From the NCBI GenBank assembly GCA_023101885.1, contig JALPQD010000514.1, forward strand, positions 93,602-157,601: DNA of 64,000 nucleotides, read 5' to 3'. The translations under genes were made by a program, and so were the position numbers. The notes under the pieces are model-generated. The model saw only the letters and a program-made list of their open reading frames with translations. It was not told the origin of the DNA and made no database searches. The stretch is from Typhlomys cinereus. Lineage: Eukaryota > Chordata > Mammalia > Rodentia > Platacanthomyidae. Positions 14,501-28,712 of this stretch are shown piece after piece (position 1 is the first letter of the stretch; every line of letters begins with the position of its first letter).

Positions 14501-17500
14501 TGACCTGGAGCAGATACCTCCAAGCACAAGTGTCTACATCAGGTGACACTGGGAGACACACTCTGAATGTCAACACTATTCCTCATGGTGTCCATTTCCA
14601 TGGATGCAAATGTGCTACCCAATCTCAGGTTCACTAATGTCAGCCAAGAAGCGACAGATCAAATACAACAAACAGCTCTGGTGCTAAAAACCCTGACAGA
14701 TGTATATGAAAAGCAAGACATTTGTCTACTGCCTTAACATATGGAAACATCTAGTCTTATGTGCATATGACACACTTCTACTATCTTTAAAAAAAGAGGA
14801 AGAAAGGAGAGTAAGGAGTACTGAATTAGGGGCAGAGGACAGAAGTCAGCTGATAAGATGTTTGCTGCACAGGGACCTGCACCTGAGAGAGGATCCCCAG
14901 CACCCATTTGAGAGCTGGTGTAGCAGTAACTCCAGCACCAGGGATCAGAAACAGGCAGCTCCTCGAAGCTCACTGCCCAGGAAACCTACCAATCAATGAG
15001 CTCCAGGTTCCATGAGAGACCCTACCTTGAATAAGAAGGTACAGAGCAACAGAGGAAGACACTTGTCACTGGCCTCTAGGCTCCACATATACACATATGT
15101 GTACATCACACAGACACACACATGTGCACACATCACACAGACATAGACAGACAGACAGACAGACAGACAGATACACACACACACACTGAAAAAAAAAAAG
15201 CTGGACTGGGTTGGCAAGACAGTTTAGCAAGAAATAGACCTCACAAACCTGGTGACCTAAGGTTAATCCCAAGAGCCCATAAGGCAGAAGGAGACCTGAC
15301 TTTCTTTCCTTTTTCTTTTCATGTCTGTGTGTATGAGATGCATGTATGTTTGCATGTGTATGTGTGTAAGCAGATATGTGTACAAGAGGACACTTGAGTG
15401 TGTGCTTGTGGAGGCCCAAGTTTGACAGTGGGAATCATCCTGGGTTGCTTTTTCTCCTCATTGCATTGCTCCGGAGTTTCCCAGGCTCTGCTTTCCAGGG
15501 ACAGAATTACAAGCCACCACCATATTTGAAGGGCATTTTTTTTTTTAACATGGGATCTGGGGATGTGAACTCTGATCCTTCTGTTTGCTATCGAGGTGGA
15601 GGCTTAACCTCCGAGGCATCTTTCCAGCCTGAGACCTAATTTTCAAAAAGTGTCCTGTAATCTCCACCTGTGTGTTATGGCATGCAAATGGTCTCTCTCT
15701 GCCCCTTCTTTCAAGTAAATAAACAAAATAATTTTTAAAAAGAATTCTAAATCAGCTTGTACTCCAACAGAGTAGCCATAAGTAATCCTAGAACCATAAG
15801 TTTTCTCCTAGTATGTATAATGTGAGGGCAAAACCACTTAAGAGGCAAGAATGAAAGCAAACACTGTCTTGATATTTAACCATTAGAATGCTGGATGATA
15901 ATGTCTTCCTGGAGCCTGAATGGGATGCTGAGAAGCCAGGTTAACATGATTGTTTGGACTCTGGCCGAACGCACTTCTGGCCAAAGGAAAAGGGACAATC
16001 ACAGGCCTCTGACTCCTTAGCTGCCATCACAAGAGAGCATTCATCTAGTCACACAATGATGTCTGACTAATTAGAGACATGTCAATTCCTACAGCAAATT
16101 AGGAATCATAGTCTTCGAAGCCATTTTAACAATTCCACGTAAAAAAGCATCTTGACTCTCACATACAAATAATGATGCTCTTTGAAATTTTATATGCAAA
16201 AAAGGTCATTTGTACTTAAAGTGATTAATAACTTTTGTTTTCTAGCAAAAAAAAGCCAAGGTGGATAATGAACTAATTATATATGGCTGTATGAGTTTGA
16301 AGTTCAAAAGCATACTAATCATAATTGCCTCTACAGATTTTATGGGATTTTCCCCAAAGCAGCTATTAAAGCAGTGAATTACAGTAGTTACAGGTTATTT
16401 AAAAACATAAAGTTTATGAAACACTGAGGCAAATGCTCATTTAAAAGGCTCTACATACTCCTCAAGGTAAAAATAAAAATCACAGACTACCTAAGCTTTC
16501 ACCTTAATAAAGGCCATCATCTCCCCCAAATATTATGAGATTTACAAAGAATGATGGTAATTCTACCTTTGGTTAATCGACAAGTATTTACTGATTGCCC
16601 AAGCACAGAAGTGCATATATTTCACGGGCCACTTTGGGGAACCAAAAATATCCTGGCTTAATGACAGGAAAAAAAAAATGGTCCCCCTCTCTCGGCAGTA
16701 GCAATAAGAATGATCAATTATGCAAGAATCAAGGGGAAATGATACAAAAGCAATATGGAAGACTCTATAATATAAAACCAAATATGCAAAAATATATGTC
16801 CCTGAGCTAAAAAATTTAAAAAGGCACGTACGCATAACTACGTAAGACTCTCAAGCCGTTGACAAGCAGGATACACTTTCCGTCTAAGGATGAGAAAACG
16901 AGTCAATGTCTGAATTCTCACTTCCTTCCCAGAAAGAACCACAGCACTGCTGGAGTTGGCTTCAAGAGAACTTCCCACGGTAGGAACGCATTCTCCTGGG
17001 TACGCACTGTTCTGCTAACATAGCCACACGGCCACAGACAGTGCTCAGTGGACAACAGGACATCCAGAGGAAAAGAAATGGAACCCAGGGACAGACTAGA
17101 GAAATCGCTAGGGTTAGAAGGAAACAAACAAATAAGTAAATAAATAAAGAAAAAAGAAAGCTCAGTTACAAAAGAAGACCAAACTTTTCCTAACTGGTAA
17201 TTAATCCTGCAACAAGAAAGTAGAAATGGGAAAAGGATTCCCAAGGATTTTGTTAGTTTCAAAATTACATATATGGCCTGGAGAGATGGCTCAGAGGTTA
17301 AAAGCCTTTGCCTCACAAGCAAGAGGAGATGAGTTCAGATCCCCAGATCCCACATAAAAATGCCAGGCAGAGATAGCAGAGGCCTGCAATTTCGTCTGAC
17401 CCTGCAAGGCAGAGCCTGGAAAACCCCAGAGCAAAGCAATAAGGCGTTAGAGCAATTCAGGATGATTCTTGATGTCATCTTTAGGTCTCCACAGGCGCGC

Positions 17501-17551
17501 ACAAGTGTCCTCTGGCATACATACATACATACACACACACGTGTGCGCACG

Positions 17552-17584
<33 letters not shown>

Positions 17585-20500
17585 TTCCAGTCATGACTGG
17601 GATTTTAAAATGCATTTTAAAAATGCAGAGATGAATAGCGTGGTACCCACGAACATTTTTTAAACACCATCATGAAAGTGCTTCAGCTGGGGGAGTGTAG
17701 TTCAGCAGTACAGCACGTGTACAACATGTAAAAGCCCTGGGTTATATCCTAGGTAACAAAATAAACAACAACAACAAAAAACAGGTTTTACATTCCACTA
17801 AAAATCATCTTTCTTAAGTTTTCTAGGAATTTCTAGAAATTTCATTAAGAAGTAGCATCTTCATATCTGCACTGCAAACATTCCACTTTTTACTTTTCCT
17901 CTAGACAAATCCAAGATATGTGGACCCTGAATAAATAGGTGAGCTTAACAGGATCCAGGAGCCCATGAAAATCGTGAGCATTTTGTGTACTTTGCTAAGG
18001 ATCATGGTCAGTTTTTATTCTATTCTTTAAAAATATCGATGATTTGAGAAAAGTTTGGAAAGAAAAGCTTATTCAAAAGCATTCTCTAAAAGAATGTGTG
18101 CAACTATGTTTTGCATATCCTAGGATACCCACGCAGACTCAAATGCTGCACAGACTCTCAGAGTAGAAAAAAAAATACAAGAGAGCTAAGAGAAGATTTT
18201 AGACAGTCATGAGCTGAGCTGTGTTCTGAATAACACTGGATTGTGTACACGACACTGCCCTGATCAGCACTGGATTGTGAACACGATACTGTCCTCATCA
18301 GCACTGGATTGTGTACACAACACTGTCCTCATCAGCACTGGATTGTGTACACAACACTGTCCTCATCAGCACTGGATTGTGTACACGACACTGCCCTGAT
18401 CAACACTGGATTGTGTACACGACACTGTCCCTACAGTTTATAACAGGAAAGTTTTACAAAGTCATGAGGCACACAGCACCTCTGGTCACCACTGGATAGC
18501 ATACCTGGCGGTGGTCCCAGAGATATAACAGAGCTAATAAACACATTGCTGTACCCAGTGATGCAGCCATTGTGATGTCTCAGCACACAACCCATTACTC
18601 ACATCTGCGATATTGGTGGTGAGAGCATGCCTGGCACACTGCCTGTCGTACAGAAGTGCAGTACATGTGCCTGTGTGTGGGCATGATACTTGATGACGAT
18701 GACAAGTCTGTTATTGTCACATATATTTCACATACTATAATTTTAGATTCTAGAGTCTTCTCCTACTTGTGATTCAGGTTTATTTGTGAAACAGTAAGCC
18801 AGGAGTAACCAACCATACACATTTTGGGCTTACCTCACCCCTGCCTTGTATCACTGTCTCTTGTGCTTGATTTAATTTTGTCTTGCTCATCACGGTCCTA
18901 CAAACACGAGGGCACACTACATACGCAACACTTTGCTACTAAAACCATTTTGTCTAACAGGCATGCAGTTGTACACACAAACAGAAGACTTTCAAGATAA
19001 GCCCCCCAATGGGTTTCTTTATGCTTTGGAAGCCATAGGCTCACCTGCTCCACCTTCCTCCTCCATGTCTTGCCCCCCATACTCTCAGGACTGATACTGC
19101 CCACTTGAAAATTTGCAAAGGCAGATTTGATAAGCTAACATTTTCATTAGCTTCCCCTTAGCACGGGGCAAGCTCCCAAGAAAGAGAACTCTGAAACAGC
19201 TACATACAGGTTGGTCTGGTCAGTAGCAGAGATGAGAAGGACTAGTCTGTCAGCTAACCATGAGGTGCCAGGGGAGCCAGCTCCTCTCATCGTACACACT
19301 GGCAATGGACACCCACTGGGGTGTCCATGGACCACCGAGCTAACCAACTCTTACAGGTGATAATCTCCTCACAGGCCTACTTAATAAAGCCACATATGGC
19401 AGCGCACTGCCAACTGCAGGCAATTTTTCAAAGTAACCTGGCGACTGGGACCAACAGAGAGATATTGTTTAATTAATAGCTGTCGGGCTCAAAAATACTA
19501 TGTACATACTTGCTCAGCTCCAATCCTTCAAATGATGGCATGGTAACAAACTGATAAATGTGCACTAATTAAAAAAATAAGCTATTGATCAAAGCCTGTG
19601 TATTATAAATACATTTGTGCTCTGTTAAAATGCAAACAGCGAGTTGTTTTGATATTGTCACAAGATAAATTCATGACACACAGGCGATTTATTTTGCATA
19701 TTCTCCTCATACTTTAATTTTATCCAAAGCCCAGCGCAAGAACTTTTGCATAAGGGATGACAAATAGTCTGTGCACGAGGGAATAACCGCAGACGTGAGA
19801 ACAGCAAGGTCTTGGAAAAGTGGCGAAGGTCATTCTTATGAAGTCTTATGAAGCGGGACAGTTAATTTTTCTCAGTCATCCCAACAATCCATAGTGTCTC
19901 CAGGAAAGGTTTCAATTCACCCCACTTTTTCAAAAACCTGTTTCCTTTTCTTCATTATAACCAGATTTACATATCTCGAGAATGTAGTATTTTTATGTGT
20001 AGCAAGCTGAGTTCATTTACAATATGACATAAAGTAGATATTCTATCAATATGTATCAACATCTGCACACAATTTACAAGTATTATCTTAACTTTAGAAT
20101 ATTAGTCTTGGTGAGGGAAATTATTGAAATCGCAAAAGATAGCCTACATGCTCTTGCTCGCTGTAAGTTCAAATTCAGGCGAAGCTGTAACCATAGAAAG
20201 CTTTTTTTAAAAACTCAGATCTTTCTGTGACACTTGGCTTTATGACCCTTCTTGCCATTTTCAATACACTGAACGACAAGATTTAGCACCAGCTGAGATC
20301 TGAAACCACAGCATGCAGCCAACACCTCAGGAGAAGCTCTACCCAGCAGTTAAGAGTTCAGAACACCATGCCAAAGGACTCACCTAGAAGCCCCCAGTTA
20401 CGAAATGGTTTCATAGAGGGCGGCTGGTGTCTGCAAAGTTGAGAAGAGACTGTTTGTACTTACTGTTCAAAGCAATTAGCCCTTCGTTCCCTACATGTGT

Positions 20501-23500
20501 GGATCATACAATTAAAAAAAAAAAAAAGCTGTTGTTCTATTTAGGTATCTGAAGTATCTTTGGCTGTGGGGTTATTTTCAAAAACTGGAAAGCTGCATGC
20601 TAAAAAAATCAATATTTACATACTGTTTAATCACTGATGCCAAAGGTAACATAGTTCATAATGCATATTTATCCTGCACAGTAACATGTCATCTGACTAT
20701 GTGAAAAATGAACATTTGCCTGATTTTTATAGTTATCTTTAAATTACTGTTTGACCACATAAACATATATGTTAAATATCCTCTATAGGTAAGGAAAAGT
20801 TCATATATGCTCTATAGGAATTATTATAGAAAGTAGTGCATTTCTTCTAATTTAAACGTTCTGGAACCAACTATTTCTAACTCAAAAAAGCAGCCATAAT
20901 ACACACACACAGACACAGACACAAACACACATACATCCACATAGCTGAATACAAAACAGGTTTTTAGAACCAAAGACAAAACATCATCCCTCTTTTGATA
21001 CAGATCTATAACCAATGTGAAAAAAAAGTACTATGTAAATGGCAGCAGCAACATGCCCTGTGGTAGGCAGCCAGGCCAAACAGCTGCCAAAGAAAATTTC
21101 CTTTGACAACACAATGTTGTTTTCCACCCCTTAGATGTAAGACCTGGGGGAAAGAGAGAAAAAATAAAAATAAAAAGTGTCTCAACAGTGACCTCTAGTG
21201 GACAAGAATTAGTATAGTTGCCTCCAACAAAAACTTTCCGAGGATGAAAGCCAAGTCGAAAACATCTATAAAGCTAACACCCTAAACACCCTAAAACTTA
21301 AAGATCATATTAAGGACTCAACTGAAGAAGACCCAGAGCTAACACTGACTTAGAAGGAATCACAAAGTCAAGAGGCTTTAAAAAGGTCAGAATAAAGAGA
21401 CACCGAAGGACAATGTTTGGGACAAATGCGAGGACCTTTCCTTACAGTAACTGCCCCAGTAGCTCGCACTGGCAGGATTAGCACAGCTGCCACCTTATCA
21501 GTCCGCTGATCAGCCAGTACTGACTGAAAGCCTAGTTCATATTCAACATGCTTTATGTACTACTACGGGGTGGAATTCAAAATGCAAAAAGAGAGGTGGA
21601 GAAAGAGAGAGGAAGGTGGGGAAGGGGGAAAGGAAGAAAAGGGAAAGAAAGGGAAAGAGAGGAAGGTGGGAGAGAGTGAGGAAGAAGAAAGAGAAGAAAG
21701 GAAAGAGGAGTATGGGAGAGAGAGATAGAGAGACAGAAACAAGAAGACAGAGAAACACAGAGAAAACAGAGAAACTGATTTTGAATGAAAGAAGAACAAA
21801 CTCAGACCCCCACCATCTATACATAATACCTAGAAAAGAGGAAGAAATAAAACTCAATGGAGTGGTTTCCATACCGTCTCACCAGAGTTCCCTAGCTGAG
21901 GGAGCTTTGGGGCACACGGCTCTTCAATAACGAAAGAGCCCCATGACTATAAGAAAGAGGTGGACATCAATTTCTGAGATGTAAAGTCGTGTTTCTTTGG
22001 GTGCTCACAGTCCAGCACATTTGAAATGAGCGTAAGGCAAGAACTCAGTGGCCAAGTCCTATGCCATCTGTACTCCAGATAATCTCAAGGTCTCTGGGTG
22101 TCTGGCCTTTATTATCTGCTTATATATCTATTTCCTTTCAACAATCACTATCAGTGTACTCAATAACTAGACGAAGCAATGGTTCTTGTTTTCGAAAACT
22201 TAAAATGGGGTGGGGAAATGACTCAGTGTTAGAGTACGTCCCCAGCACTAAAAATCAATCAGTCAGTCAACCAACCAACCAATGCAATTTGAGAACCTGG
22301 GTCAACCCCAGAACTATTCATTAATTGCTATTTAAAGAAAGGATCCTTATTCTGAATGGCTCCCAATTAGAAAGATTCCTTTTTGGGTCTCTACCTCATA
22401 CCTCATACTCATAATCATAGCAGAAAGGGAGGGAAAAAAAAGAGACCAGTCTGTTCCTCTTCTGCCAGCCACCCTAATGACATAATATGGAGCCAGCATT
22501 AATGCTCCTGCTGACATCACCAAAACCTGTCACCACAACTCTGCCCCATTGCCCCAGGTTTATATTTAAACAAATTCACTGTCATAACCTTAAAGCTGTA
22601 ACAGTCATGCCTTGGTAACACAGAAAAACACTTGGAGAATCTCCTCGAAGAGCTGGCAAGGTAGCTCAATAGGCGGAATGTTTGCCTCCCACGCTCAAAG
22701 CCTGAACTCCATCCCCAGCACTGGAAACACAAATGAAATGAATGAGAGAGTGAATGAGTGGCAGATGACCAAGAAGTAAGACTTTGGAAAGAAATCCAAT
22801 TCAGATCTACAAGAAAGGTTCAAGCCGAAGTAAAATAAAAAAAGTTATAAAATAAAAAACATCGGTTACCAAAACCTTGTGCAATCGCAGGACGTGGACC
22901 ACTTCAGCATCCTCATGACCTTGCTTGTATTAACCCTGAGTGGATCTGTCAAGTCAAAACCACCAGCAAGACAAGGCACACAGACCCAGTGCCACACTGG
23001 TTAGATGCCCTGCAGAGGTCAGCCTACATGGTCCCATTTAGAGTAAGCTAGTCAACCACTCCAGGAGCCAGCCAGGGCTGAAGTGTCGGGAAAACAGTGT
23101 AATTGGCATACCGAGAGAAAAACACACATACTTCAGCAGGATGAAATAAAAGCAAGCGGGCGGATGCTTTTGCATCCCAGTGGTTTCCATGTAGCCCTGT
23201 CAGCTGGTCCCTATTAAAAGCCAATGGCAAGTGAAAGACACTGATTAGAATAAAAAGTGACAGGAGGGTGGGCTCAGCCATGGAAATCTATGCATATTTA
23301 TGTTTCTATCAAATGGACATATTTACTATAAACACTTGAAAAAAAACATAGCAGAGTCATGCATTTAAATGCCAGAAAAAAAAGTAGAAAATGCTAATAT
23401 GACCTTAGGGGAACAGATCAAGTGTCACTGACCCTTCTGGATGGCTGGAAAGGAATCTACTGAGACGATTAATTAGTGCTCACTGGATTAGGTCAAGATG

Positions 23501-26500
23501 TCTGCAGAGTAGATAAGAAACAAACAGGGAAGAGAGAAATACAAAGTTTGGATTACAACACAGTAAACCTGTTTAACGCCAATACAATTCACCTGATTTA
23601 TGACTCTAAGTGTACTTCATAACACACGCCTGCAGAGGGGCACTGATCCATTGAGTCTTAAGATTTCTGCCTTTGCAGACATGTAAAAAGAAATAAACAA
23701 CAACTGGTGGGACAATTTCTCAAAGACCAGATGGGTGAATAATGTCAAAGGCTTTCTGACTTGAATGCCAGCTGGTTTACTACGACGATGACACAGAAGA
23801 TCAATCCAAGCATGGTAAGTAAGCCCAGCATTAAGTAACCCTTGCATGAACTCTGCAAAGGAGACTGTCAAGAATTTTTGTCCCAGGGCCAGCAAGGAGG
23901 CTCAGCAGGCAAAGGCGCTGGTGTGCAAGCCTATAGCCGTGAGTTCCATCGGGACGCCCACATGGCAGAAAGAACCAGCTTTCAAAGCTTTCAAAGTCAC
24001 ATACCCACTGCTGCCCTTTCTTCTTGTGTAAGATCTGCAGTCTCTCTCTCTCTTCTTCTTTCTCTCTCAAATATTTTCTTAAAGAAAATTTCTGCTTGAA
24101 CTGTTTTGGGGGGGGCCTTTAGAGATCACGTAGCAATCCATCCTTCAAATAGATTGCATATGAATAGCATGTTTTGCTATAAAAAAATTACTGAAACTAG
24201 CATATTACCTATTACGACAAGATCATTTCACGTGTAAGGTATAAGTCTCAATTTCAGCTCTCGGGGCCATTACTACTTAAATACCCCACTCTGTCTTTGC
24301 CTGACAGATATGTGCTTTGCCTCGAAGTGCGTGATCCTCCCTGTTGCAGCACAGGAGGGGCCCTTCTTCAATGCCACTCTTAATTCTCAATAATCCTCAG
24401 CTCTGTGACAGTGCCTGGAGCCATAGAGTGTGCTTGTGCACATAAATTCACAACACAAAATCTCTCGACATGACATCCGCTCAACTTCATTGGGCTTGGG
24501 GAGCTGCCTAACAAATGCTTGCCACATGATTAGAAAATCAGTCAAGTCTGTAGGAAATATGGCAAGTCCGAAGTGACAGTCAATTAGGAATGAGAGAGTA
24601 AAGTGGGTCCCTGTCATTAAAATCTTTAAAGTCTGAGCTCTAAGGAGAAAATGACCCATCAGTCACTTAAGAGATTCTTAATAAAACAGACATTCATTCT
24701 ACTGCAGATCCAAACTCTTCTGATGCCCAAGGAAATTCTACAGAAGGGTCAGAGGAAATAGCCTCAAATTTTTTGAAAAGTACAACTGCAACAGTATGCA
24801 GTTTCTGCAGTTTTGTGAGGTTCCCCTCCCACCTCACCCCCAGCCTACCAAGCAAAGGGAGAAAATATATTACATGATGAAATCTTTCCCCTCTGGGCGG
24901 GTGAAATGACTCAGTGGATAAAGGCAGCTAATGGCAAGTCTGAGGGCCCCTCAAAGCCCTGATCCATGTAAAGGTGGAGGGCACTAACGTCATCAAGAGA
25001 GAGAGACTGCAGATCTTACACAAAGTTGTCATAAAGTTGTCCTCTGAACTCTGCATGTGCTGCATGACAGCATGTATACGTGTGTGTACACATGTGCATG
25101 CATGCACACACACACACACAGTGTCAGAGTTAGGTACAGGTGTCAACTTGAAGGTTGAGGGTTTGTGCTCTGGGAACTAATTCATAGAGAATTAATAGTT
25201 AAGTCCAGAGCAGACCTGCAGGTGATTGTCTAGTTGATGGGGAAGGCCCAGCCCATGGTGGGTGGGACTGCTCCCCAGGCAGGTGAATGAAATGAAGGAA
25301 ACTGAGAAAGTTGGCATTCTCCTACATACTTAGCCAGACATTTTGATTTGGCAAGTGAGAATTTTCCCTCCCTCAGTTGCTTTATGGAAATGTGGCCAGT
25401 TTCCTCAGCCCCTGCTATTGGTGTGAGCGCTCCTGCCAAGCTGGACTAAGAACAGTAACCAGACAATCATAAGAGAAAATAAACCCTTTGTTCCCTTAAA
25501 CTGTCACATCATGATTTTATCAGAAGCCATGCAGAGCAACTGCAATACACCGTAACAAAAACAACAGTAATAAAAAATGATAATTTTCCAAAAGGGAAGG
25601 AGGCAGTGAGAGAATGTGAGGCTGGGCTGGGCTCACTTTTGCCTGCTGAGAAAGAAAAGGAGAAAAATAGAGAAAAAGAGAAGGAAAGAGGAGAGTGAGA
25701 AAGAGAGAAGGAAAGAAAGAAAAGAAAAAGAGGAGCTAGAGAAAAGGTTCAGAGTTTGTTAAAGCCTTTGCCTCAAAAGTAAGAAGACACAACTTTGGAT
25801 TCCCAGACTCCACCTAAAAATGGATATGTCAGTAGCCTGCAAGTCTGCTCCTGGAAAATGGAGCCTGGGAAACCCCAGAGCAAAGCAATAAAGAGGGAGA
25901 ACAATTCGGGATGATTCTTGATGTCACCCTTTGGTCTCCATAGGCACACATACTCTAGTGCCCTCTATTACATATACACACAGGAAAACAAAAGAAAAAG
26001 AAAGAAGTCTTCCCCTTTACTGGAAAAACACAAGTACAAACAAGGTTTGTTTTTCAGATGGAAGAGTCCCAGTATTGTAGCTTAGAGTGGTCTTGAACTC
26101 CCAAGCTTAAGAATGCTTTTTGTCTCAACCTCCAGAGTAGTCGGGACGACAGGTGTGCACCACCTCACTCGGCACAGGATTTTTCTCCTGAAACCCATAA
26201 CCAGGCATTCCCAGTCCCCACAACATTTACAAGCCTGAATGAACCACCTGCAGTTAGTGTTTTCTGTATTTACAGACACTGATAGGAAAAAAAATCTTCA
26301 AAGGAGAGCCCAGCACAAAGTACAGAAGAAAATGGGCTCATATAAGCTCACCTAAATAAATTTCAACTTGCCCTAAACTCTCCCTCTTCTTCAAAAGAAA
26401 CAGGAGACTTAATGGTACTGTAGCATAGTACAAGTGATAAGTCATATGACAGAGGAGAAACTTAACTTACTTGTTAGCTTGTTGTGGCTGAGCACCAGCT

Positions 26501-28584
26501 GTGTGATATGGGCTAAGGAAACTGCAAAGAGAAAGAAAAATAAATCAGTCAGGAAATGTATCCAAATTACCCTGCGTTCCTACTACCACATACGCTGCTA
26601 TAGTATTTTCAAAGTTTGAAGTGTTCCCACTCAAAACAGAAGGCCAGGACTCACAGGACGCTGCCTGCAAAATGTTAGGCCAAATGAAGAAGAAGTCATG
26701 CAATTAACGGTGCAATTAGCACAGCAAGTTAGAGCTAATGAGATTAATGTTACCAGATCAAATGCTTACAAGGGCCACTTAGCTTCACTAAGTGACCTGG
26801 TCAGCTGGCCTAACCAGGGTCATCCGCCTCAATACCATGCCTCTCAAAAGAACCAGCCAAGAACGTAGAGGAGCACAAAGCCTTGCTTGTGTCATAAAAT
26901 GCTGTATCAAAACCGATCATCATGTGACATCGGGAAGCAGCGCGTAACCTCGTCTATGCCCACCATCCATCCAGAAATTCTGTCTCAGGAGCCCACGTGA
27001 GCAGAGTATATCTGTTCCATAATTTCCTCTATACATATTTTGCTTGACATTTCAAAGCTCTGATTTGGAATGCAGACTGCTTGCCAGTTCCAAACATTAT
27101 CATGGGGGGGGGGTATTATCTGCTCATCAAGATTAGATTTTGCTAAAGAATGGATTACTAATTATGAAGGAAGAAAACACAAAATAATGAAAAGAAAGAG
27201 AGAGAAAGGTGGAGAGAAAGATACTTGTCTTACATTTTGGTCTCTAAAACTTCTCTAAGTGGTCAGAATCCTATGAACATATTTATATAAGAAACCAATT
27301 TAAATACCTTCCCAATATTCTTTCTGTAAGCACGGCCTTTAAATGCAGTAGAGATTTTCGTTTAAAGGGATAATAAGAAAAAAAGGAACTTTTTCAAGAT
27401 GGGCTCAATGTCAGATCCAAGGAGGATTTGAAGAAAATGAGTATGCATCACTTGTGAGCATCAGATTTGCGGGCTTTAAAAAAAAATTGGTTCTAATACC
27501 ATCATAGTTATAGAAGCATTCAAAATGTAAGATGGAATTCTACTTACTGGTCTGTCTCACAGAATACAAGCTGCTAGCCCAACAAAAGGTATACTTCCTA
27601 CAGATAAAAACAGTGCCGTCCCTACAAAATCACAATACACACATAAAAACCAAACATAAAACATGTATGTGGAATGGCAGTGGTCTAAATTATCAGTCCA
27701 ATGGGTACAGTAAGGGATCTTTCTACAAGGCAGGAGACAGACCCCATACAGACAATGAATTATCCAATGAGAAATAAGATAATAGGATTGCTACTGAGAA
27801 AACATGCTTTATGTATTCATATTCATAGTGGCTTGCTGGTTGCTATTTTAGATGAGGATTTATATATAACCTTTTACTATTATACTGATGCTCAAACTGC
27901 AATTTAAGTGGCCAGTGGATCCATCTCAACCTGACTGTAAGCCCAACTGACACATCCCATCATTTTTCTATCCCTGCTTTTTGACAACAGATCCTCAGGC
28001 ACTGGTGGACTAGTTCTGCCACAGCTCCAGAATCAGCCATTTCTTCAATAACCTCTAGTTCCTCTTTTTGTGGGAAATGGCATAATATGTATAAACCAAA
28101 ATCAGAGGCGGTCGTTACTGGAGGCATTCTCAGCCCCTCCTAGAGCAGACAGAGCTAGAAAACACTCTCTCTTTCTCTTTCTCCCCCCCCCACACCTAAT
28201 GATACATTGATGCCACTAGTTATTTCCACTATTAAACCCTCCAATATATCCAACTCCAAATCATCGCAGGACTTATTCCAGCTCTCTGTACATGTGCAGT
28301 TCCCTTTTCTGACAGCAAGGACTCTGGTTTCCTTTTAACCTTCTTAGTTGTTTAATCAAATATCTATATAGAATCCTGATGTATACAAATCATAAAATAG
28401 AGCTGCCTTCCACCATGATAAGCCATACTGCTCAAAGCTCATCGCCAAGGTCAACTGGTCACCTGGACACCTTCCTAGTCACAAGGAGTCCCGTTCAAGC
28501 TGAAAATGCCAGACTGGAGTTTTAACTCAGCTGCAGAATGCTTGATCCTTAGCACATCTAGATAGATAGATAGATTAGATAGAT

Positions 28585-28624
<40 letters not shown>

Positions 28625-28633
28625 CATAGATAG

Positions 28634-28712
<79 letters not shown>

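Larger units (their letters stand above)
7942..26470 (-). other. RSU1: RSU1 intron, 18.5 kb
   Basis: Phase-1 intron (splits codon 54), donor GTAAGTT at 26470. Contents, left to right: (CA)n at 8546; an LTR-like copy at 9036; a repeat-poor stretch at 10600..10870; a B1 at 12394; B2-superfamily SINEs at 13380, 14826, 15315, 17278, 23886, 24896 and 25737; ID elements near 17687, 22200 and 22648; a 34-bp minisatellite at 18234; a repeat-poor stretch at 19395..19760; a purine tract at 21585; an LTR-like copy at 25141; a reversed B1 at 26050. No other coding exon was seen. Confidence 0.85.

Noticed and set aside
18234..18430. CRISPR-like array of regular 34-bp repeats
   Set aside because: Units are contiguous with no unique spacers, there are no cas genes, and the setting is a mammalian intron. 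It is a minisatellite.
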